Part shown: piece after piece, positions 60,070 through 64,000 of the stretch | Layout: every line of letters starts with the position of its first letter | Position numbering within the stretch: the first letter of the stretch is position 1 | Notes under the pieces: generated by a model | The model's database searches: none | The model's input: the letters and a program-made list of their open reading frames with translations, nothing else | Told to the model about the DNA's origin: nothing | Position numbers and translations under genes: made by a program | Assembly (NCBI GenBank): GCA_905160935.1 | Contig: CAJHZI010000438.1 | Coordinates: 855,501 to 919,500 of the forward strand | Reading direction: 5' to 3' | Length of the DNA stretch: 64,000 nucleotides | Source of the DNA: Enchytraeus crypticus | Taxonomy: Eukaryota; Annelida; Clitellata; Enchytraeida; Enchytraeidae

Positions 60070-60122
60070 AAGGCACAGGGGGCTCACCTCGTCATAAGCA
60101 GAATCCCCCAAGATTAATCTTC

Positions 60123-60163
<41 letters not shown>

Positions 60164-60272
60164 CTCTTTCTCTCTTTCTCACTCTCTCACTCACTCTCTC
60201 TCTCTCTCTCTCACTCTCACTCTCTCTCTCTCTCTTCTCTCTCTCTCTCGCTCTTCTCTCTCTCTCTCTGTA
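60070..60272. repeat. Repeat with GGGGG/CCCCC hairpin and (CT)n
   Basis: GGCACAGGGGGCTCACCTCG, TCATAAGCAGAATCCCCCAA, then a 150-bp (CT)n tract. The GGGGG...CCCCC word also flanks the LINE-G copies at 25185 and 36608. Confidence 0.75.
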
Positions 60273-61009
60273 GTTTTCCGTATTGTCAGATGCGCGAAGA
60301 GGCACTAGACATGAACTGTATGCACACATACAAACCAGTTGATTCCCTGGGTTAGAGGGTTGCTTCTTAATGTCTCTAACAAAACTAAGAACTGAAGTCA
60401 ACGTGTTAGAAATCATGGACAAAGACGGACTTAAGAATATTTAGGCTTTGAAAGGACTAAATGCAAACCATCTATAAAGGGAAGCCCTCTACATTCTGCT
60501 CGAGTGTTAAATGGCCGATCTTTTGTGCCTCAGATGCCACGAGCACTGTGCCAGGCGTAAAGCCTTCTATATGCCTATGTAGGCTTGTAGGTTGTCTACG
60601 GCAGGTATTTATGGTTACGTAGCCTACTCTAGTTACGTTTAGCCTACAATAGTTATTATATATTTGTTACTATAGGTAGGTACTTTGGTTTAACTATGAA
60701 CGGATTAATGCAAAGCACGATTTACAGGTGTATTGTAGCATTGCTTAGGACAATAGATTAGTTATAGATCTATAGGCTTAGTTATAGAACTATAGGCTTA
60801 GTTATACGACTATTGGCTTAGGTATAGGACTGGTATATCATTAGTATATCATTTGACATAATAAATATTCGGCAAGAAAAACTACAGAAGCATATCATAA
60901 AATATAAAACGCAGTAGTAATATAAAATGAACATTTTGACAATTCTTCTTCAATTCAAAACATTCTTGGATTAAAAGCATAATATAGTTGTTTGTATGCA
61001 GCACTAAGC

Positions 61010-61120
61010 CACAAAATGAGGAAAAAATTGATTAAAAATTAAACTGCCTACTGGTTAATTCAACGTGTGGTATTAGAAGTGGTAGATATCAACATGGACA
61101 ATCATTTCGCTCTGCTGTGT
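61010..61120 (+). repeat. SINE-D 3' fragment
   Basis: AAACTGCCTACTGGTTAATT, GAAGTGGTAGATATCAACAT, GGACAATCATTTCGCTCTGC match the 3' part of SINE-D. Confidence 0.65.
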
Positions 61121-61219
61121 TTAACTTTTTGATTTTTTAAGTTTATGTTTAGGCATATAAGTCTATGTATGGTAGTGATATTTATGGCCCTAAATTTAAG
61201 CGCCTTAAGGTCAAATTCT

Positions 61220-61345
61220 CTTTCTTCTAGTGCTCGTGTAACGGCAGGTCCATGACCTTTAACTCCTTCCACCAATTCTATCCTCAGCCTTCCTTTTCAT
61301 CTCCCTATATGAATTTATTATCAAATCATCCAACATCCCATGACT
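61220..61345 (-). repeat. LINE-G 3' end, diverged
   Basis: CTCTTTCTTCTAGTGCTCGT, GGCAGGTCCATGACC, AACTCCTTCCACCAATTC, AAATCATCCAACAT in LINE-G order. Confidence 0.65.
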
Positions 61346-61384
61346 TGGTCTTCCTCAAGAGATGTCGGAGTAAGGTCAAATTAA

Positions 61385-61499
61385 GCCTAGTTTAACACCG
61401 TCAGTTCCCGTTGATAACCTCATTTCAGTGACGGGTTGAGCAGGTATTTGAACCCTGTACCTACTGACTCGCTGTAGAATACGTACCCAATCATGCCAC
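61385..61499 (-). repeat. SINE-A copy, old, interrupted by a solo LTR
   Basis: CAGTGACGGGTTGAGCAGGT, ATTTGAACCCTGTACCTACT, GAATACGTACCCAATCATGC, CACT. The SINE breaks at the LTR insertion point. Confidence 0.7.
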
Positions 61500-61960
61500 T
61501 GTAATGTTGTACGAATTCCTAAGTCAGCGAGTAAATCCAAAACGCAAGATACGTATGATAGAGCACTTTATTCGAATCTCAACAACTGATGGGTATATGA
61601 ACACACAGTCCTTATATACCCTACAACAGGCATAACCCCTGTTGTCATGCAACCCCCTTTTAATATGATTAAAGGGCTTTATTTACATATCTACATTTAC
61701 ATTGTGATTAAAGCGTCTATATATATATTTACGGTACGGCTTCACTCATATTCTTTGGTGAAGCCGTAAATCAATTAAAGAGAATGTACACGGCTGTTAA
61801 GTTAACATCCGTGTGTAATATGATGGTTAGATACTTTTATTATACAGTGGTCCGGCTTCACTCGATTCTTGGATGAAGCCGTAAGCCAATTAAAGAGTCT
61901 GTCCACAGTTGTTAAGTTAAAACAGTTTGTAAATGAATTGGTATGTATGACTATATGACA
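61500..61960 (-). mobile_element. Solo LTR, probably Ty3/Gypsy
   Basis: 461 bp that starts TGTAATGTTG and ends ATATGACA on the + strand, so it has TG...CA ends in either reading. A 4-bp duplication, CCAC, flanks it (61496-61499 and 61961-61964). On the - strand a TATATAAGG box (about 61610-61620) is followed by AATAAAG (about 61567-61573) and then the LTR end, the usual promoter/poly(A) order. The U3 part holds a ~115-bp tandem duplication built on GGCTTCACTC...GAAGCCGTAA. No internal coding region is present: a solo LTR, younger than the SINE-A it interrupts. Confidence 0.75.
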
Positions 61961-62021
61961 CCACTGAGTTAGCCCAATATTATAGTTCACACATATACAT
62001 ACGATATACTTCACTGACTGA

Positions 62022-62142
62022 AGCCAGTGGCGATTCGACCGTTGATCAGTATGGCGGGGTTCAAATCCTGGGCTCGCCCGTCACTGACATTTCTTTCGAG
62101 TGAGGAAACTGACGTTAACATTAGCTTTACCAGCTTTTTACA
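62022..62142 (+). repeat. SINE-A copy
   Basis: GACTGAAGCCAGTGGCGATT, GGGGTTCAAATCCTGGGCTC, GTCACTGACATTTCTTTCGA, TTAGCTTTACCAGCTTTTTA. A short deletion removes part of the head. Confidence 0.9.
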
Positions 62143-62695
62143 CATAAAACTATGAGCACATTGACGAGCCACTGGGTGTCTATCACATTAGAGTTTAACC
62201 CAGGACTGATGTCTTCCTAGGAACTTATCCCCTATTTTAAATCCCTATTTTAATCTCTTTAGGAACTTCTCTGGAAAATTTCTAGATTCCAGAATGATTT
62301 AGTATTACCTTCTATGTCTCATCCTCAGACATTGTATTGGACACTGCTTTGCATACGTGCGAACATTCAAGAGTCTCTTTCTAACCGCTAAGTGTTATGT
62401 GATATAAATTGATTTTATTCGTGAATCGTAATTTATTTATTCCTGTCGGGTTGTCGAAACTGGAGAATGGCTCGTGCGCAAACTGCATGTGTTTTAAGTA
62501 AGCCTACCAACGTAGATCAAGAGCAAGGCCGTGTGATCTACGCAGTCATTTAGTTGTATAGAATATAGTCGTAGAGTGAGACCCCAAGTTTGTTGCCTTT
62601 ATGGGCTGATCTATAGTGTGCTCATGATAGAGGGATATAAATGAATTTTTCTGATAATGTAAAGATGATTTTTATCTGAGTTATAAATATTCCAT

Positions 62696-62835
62696 GGCTG
62701 GAGCCAGTGGCGATGTCGGTAAGATATTCGACCGCGGATCAATGTGTGCGGGGTTCAAATCCTGGGCTCGACCGTCACTGACATCGCTTTCGAGTGAGGA
62801 TACTGACGTTAACATTAGATTTATTAGCTTTTTAA
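62696..62835 (+). repeat. SINE-A copy, full length
   Basis: GGCTGGAGCCAGTGGCGATG, TCGGTAAGATATTCGACCGC, GGGGTTCAAATCCTGGGCTC, GACATCGCTTTCGAGTGAGG, TTAGATTTATTAGCTTTTTA. Close to the family consensus. Confidence 0.92.
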
Positions 62836-63184
62836 TTAAGGATTTTTCTTATTTAAATTATATGAAATTTAAAGTGAAGTTTAAGAAATTAGTTCTTTAA
62901 GGTCACAGAATTCTTGTAATAGAGTATATTTAAAAATACCGGATTTCTTTAGAATTTATTAATTTATAGATACGAATGATGCTCTTAATTTAAGTATGTC
63001 GGATATTATATGAGATACATGTAGTTAGATTGTGAAGACACCGCAGAGAGAAAGAATTGGATTAGGATCGTCAGATCATAAAATAGATCATAGAGACAAA
63101 GAATTCGGTTCATTTAATAAGAAAACTCTATTTATTGGATATCAGTCCTTAAGATAAATTATGCTGAAAATAGTATGGTGAATG

Positions 63185-63300
63185 CACCAATAGCAGACCT
63201 TGTACTATATTTCGTCCGCACTAACGACCAATAGCTGATGTTATAACTTCGGATACACTTGGAATTATTAATTCTCCTCGGATAGATTTTTATAAGAGAT
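63185..63300 (+). promoter_or_regulatory. Possible promoter with two CCAAT boxes
   Basis: CCAATAGCAGA at 63187 and CCAATAGCTGA at 63228 are 41 bp apart, followed by TTTTTATAAGAG just before the ATG at 63304. The arrangement fits a core promoter but is unproven. Confidence 0.35.
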
Positions 63301-63303
63301 AAA

Positions 63304-63361
63304 ATGGCTGCATTAACAAATTCTGAGACTCATTTGCAGCAACAGCCGAAGAAAACGGGGT
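63304..63361 (+). CDS. Candidate first coding exon of an unknown gene
   Basis: ATG in good context (GATAAAATGG) opens MAALTNSETHLQQQPKKTG and runs directly into a strong donor, T|GTAAGTATT, in phase 1. Nineteen residues are too few to name a family. Polar, Gln- and Lys-containing, no signal peptide. The rest of the gene would lie right of the window or in 63362-64000, where I see only a LINE-G 3' end. It could be a chance ATG-donor pair. Confidence 0.42.
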
Positions 63362-63659
63362 GTAAGTATTCTAGAACTACTGATTAAATAATTTCTTAGC
63401 ATTAACTTATCCGTTTCTTCGAGACTAAATAAAGAATTGTCGCAATTGAGAATGTATCTGAACGTTTAAATAAATTGATTTTACTGTAAAATTCTTTTTA
63501 CAAATCGAAATTAAAGGTTTTGCTGGAGACGTAGAAATTGACGCTAAACTTTTTAAGGCTTAGTTTTCAAAGTCTATCGTATGTGAATCAATATTTTTGC
63601 AAAGGTCGAGACAAACAAAGCTAACGATGCAACTTTTAAATTCTAGATAATGCATTGTC

Positions 63660-64000
63660 TACTGCGTATATCTTCTCTCTTAGTGCACTGCCTACTGGCA
63701 GGTCCATGGTATATAACGCCTCCACTCTTCTCTATCTTCGGCTTTCCTCTTCATTTCCACATATGAGTGGGTCTTTAAATCATCTAACATACATAATCGC
63801 GGCCTGACCCCTCCCTCTTTTTTCTTCCATTCTACCTTCTATGACCTCTTTTAATAGACTTTCCCCCCTTAGAATGTGTCCTATCAATCTCTTCTTCCTA
63901 TTTCTTAATACATTTATTAGCTATCTATCTGTGCCAACTCTCTCCAGAACATCCTCATTTGTAATCTTTTGAGTCCAACTAATCCTACAGCGTCAATCTT
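63660..64000 (-). mobile_element. LINE-G, 3' part, runs off the window
   Basis: On the - strand the end of a LINE open reading frame can be read in pieces: TNEDVLERVGTDR, then LINVLRNRKKRLIGHILRGE, SLLKEVIEGRMEEKRGRG. This is the C-terminal end of a non-LTR reverse transcriptase polyprotein (family form: TNEEVLRRVGEERELL...RKLRWIGHILR...LLKDVIEGRIEGKRGRGRPR). The reading needs frame changes and has a stop after VGTDR, so the copy is dead. The 3' UTR includes CTCATATGTGGAAATGAAG and GGCGTTATATACCATGGACC, and ends CTGCCAGTAGGCAGTGCAC, TAAGAGAGAAG. Confidence 0.8.

Larger units (their letters stand above)
47139..63303. other. Region without recognised genes
   Basis: Sixteen kilobases without an exon I can identify. 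MRTF 5' exons, if present, should be on the - strand here. 47350-49690 is AT-rich with nothing recognisable. 52080-52550, 53050-54050 and 58860-59440 likewise. The rest holds the repeats listed separately. The - strand frame at 58141-58356 is in slightly more GC-rich DNA but has no splice or family support. Confidence 0.6.

Noticed and set aside
60114-60422. Arg/Glu-rich 102-residue frame, and similar Ser/Leu- or Arg/Glu-rich frames at 5328, 12367, 42564 and 56681
   Set aside because: Translations of CT/GA dinucleotide tracts.
62694-62900. Open frame MAGASGDVGKIFDRG and similar frames at 42303, 45075 and 3132
   Set aside because: All are translations of SINE-A copies; the same peptide recurs wherever the SINE does.

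Overview
This is AT-rich metazoan nuclear DNA. Coding sequence is split by GT-AG introns, and the rest is packed with microsatellites, minisatellites, tRNA-derived SINEs and LINE 3' ends. Two genes are recognisable from their protein sequence: the C-terminal end of O-GlcNAc transferase (OGT, + strand, 469-1292) and most of a very large myocardin-related transcription factor (MRTF, - strand, about 47138 down to 10117). The genes converge. Both are animal proteins. The repeats, very like those of marine invertebrates (non-vertebrate bilaterians), suggest an invertebrate, but I cannot name the phylum or species.

Layout. 1-1292: the last two OGT coding exons, with a decayed or alternative second copy of part of one exon just upstream. 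1293-10116: 3' UTRs and intergenic DNA with repeats and minisatellites. 10117-47138: MRTF, read right to left. Eight linked coding exons agree in splice phase at every junction, and a possible 72-bp exon lies further 5'. From ATG 46722 they would encode about 2,539 residues, more than twice the usual vertebrate length. The basic region, Q-rich segment, SAP domain, leucine zipper, the PPxYDDVVK and SIDDIMQVL motifs and an acidic/Ser-rich C-terminal activation region are all in the family order. No RPEL actin-binding motif is evident in the window. The largest intron (27659-45380) is mostly repeats. 47139-63300: no gene recognised, dense in repeats, with a 461-bp solo LTR flanked by a 4-bp target duplication. 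63304-63361: a candidate first coding exon of a + strand gene that runs out of the window.

Repeat landscape. A ~135-bp tRNA-like SINE (here SINE-A) has about a dozen copies. A second, ~250-bp tRNA-like SINE (SINE-D) has several. LINE 3' ends (LINE-G) and a shorter repeat (Rep-S) share a terminal hairpin followed by a (GA)n tail. Rep-C ends in a different hairpin plus (TTG)n, and Rep-E ends in (GATT)n. At least eleven minisatellite arrays are present. I found no CRISPR array, operon or prokaryote-type system, and no convincing undescribed biological system. The most unusual signals are the OGT exon relic, the giant MRTF, a SINE tail lying at an MRTF splice acceptor, and the link between retroposon tails and microsatellites.
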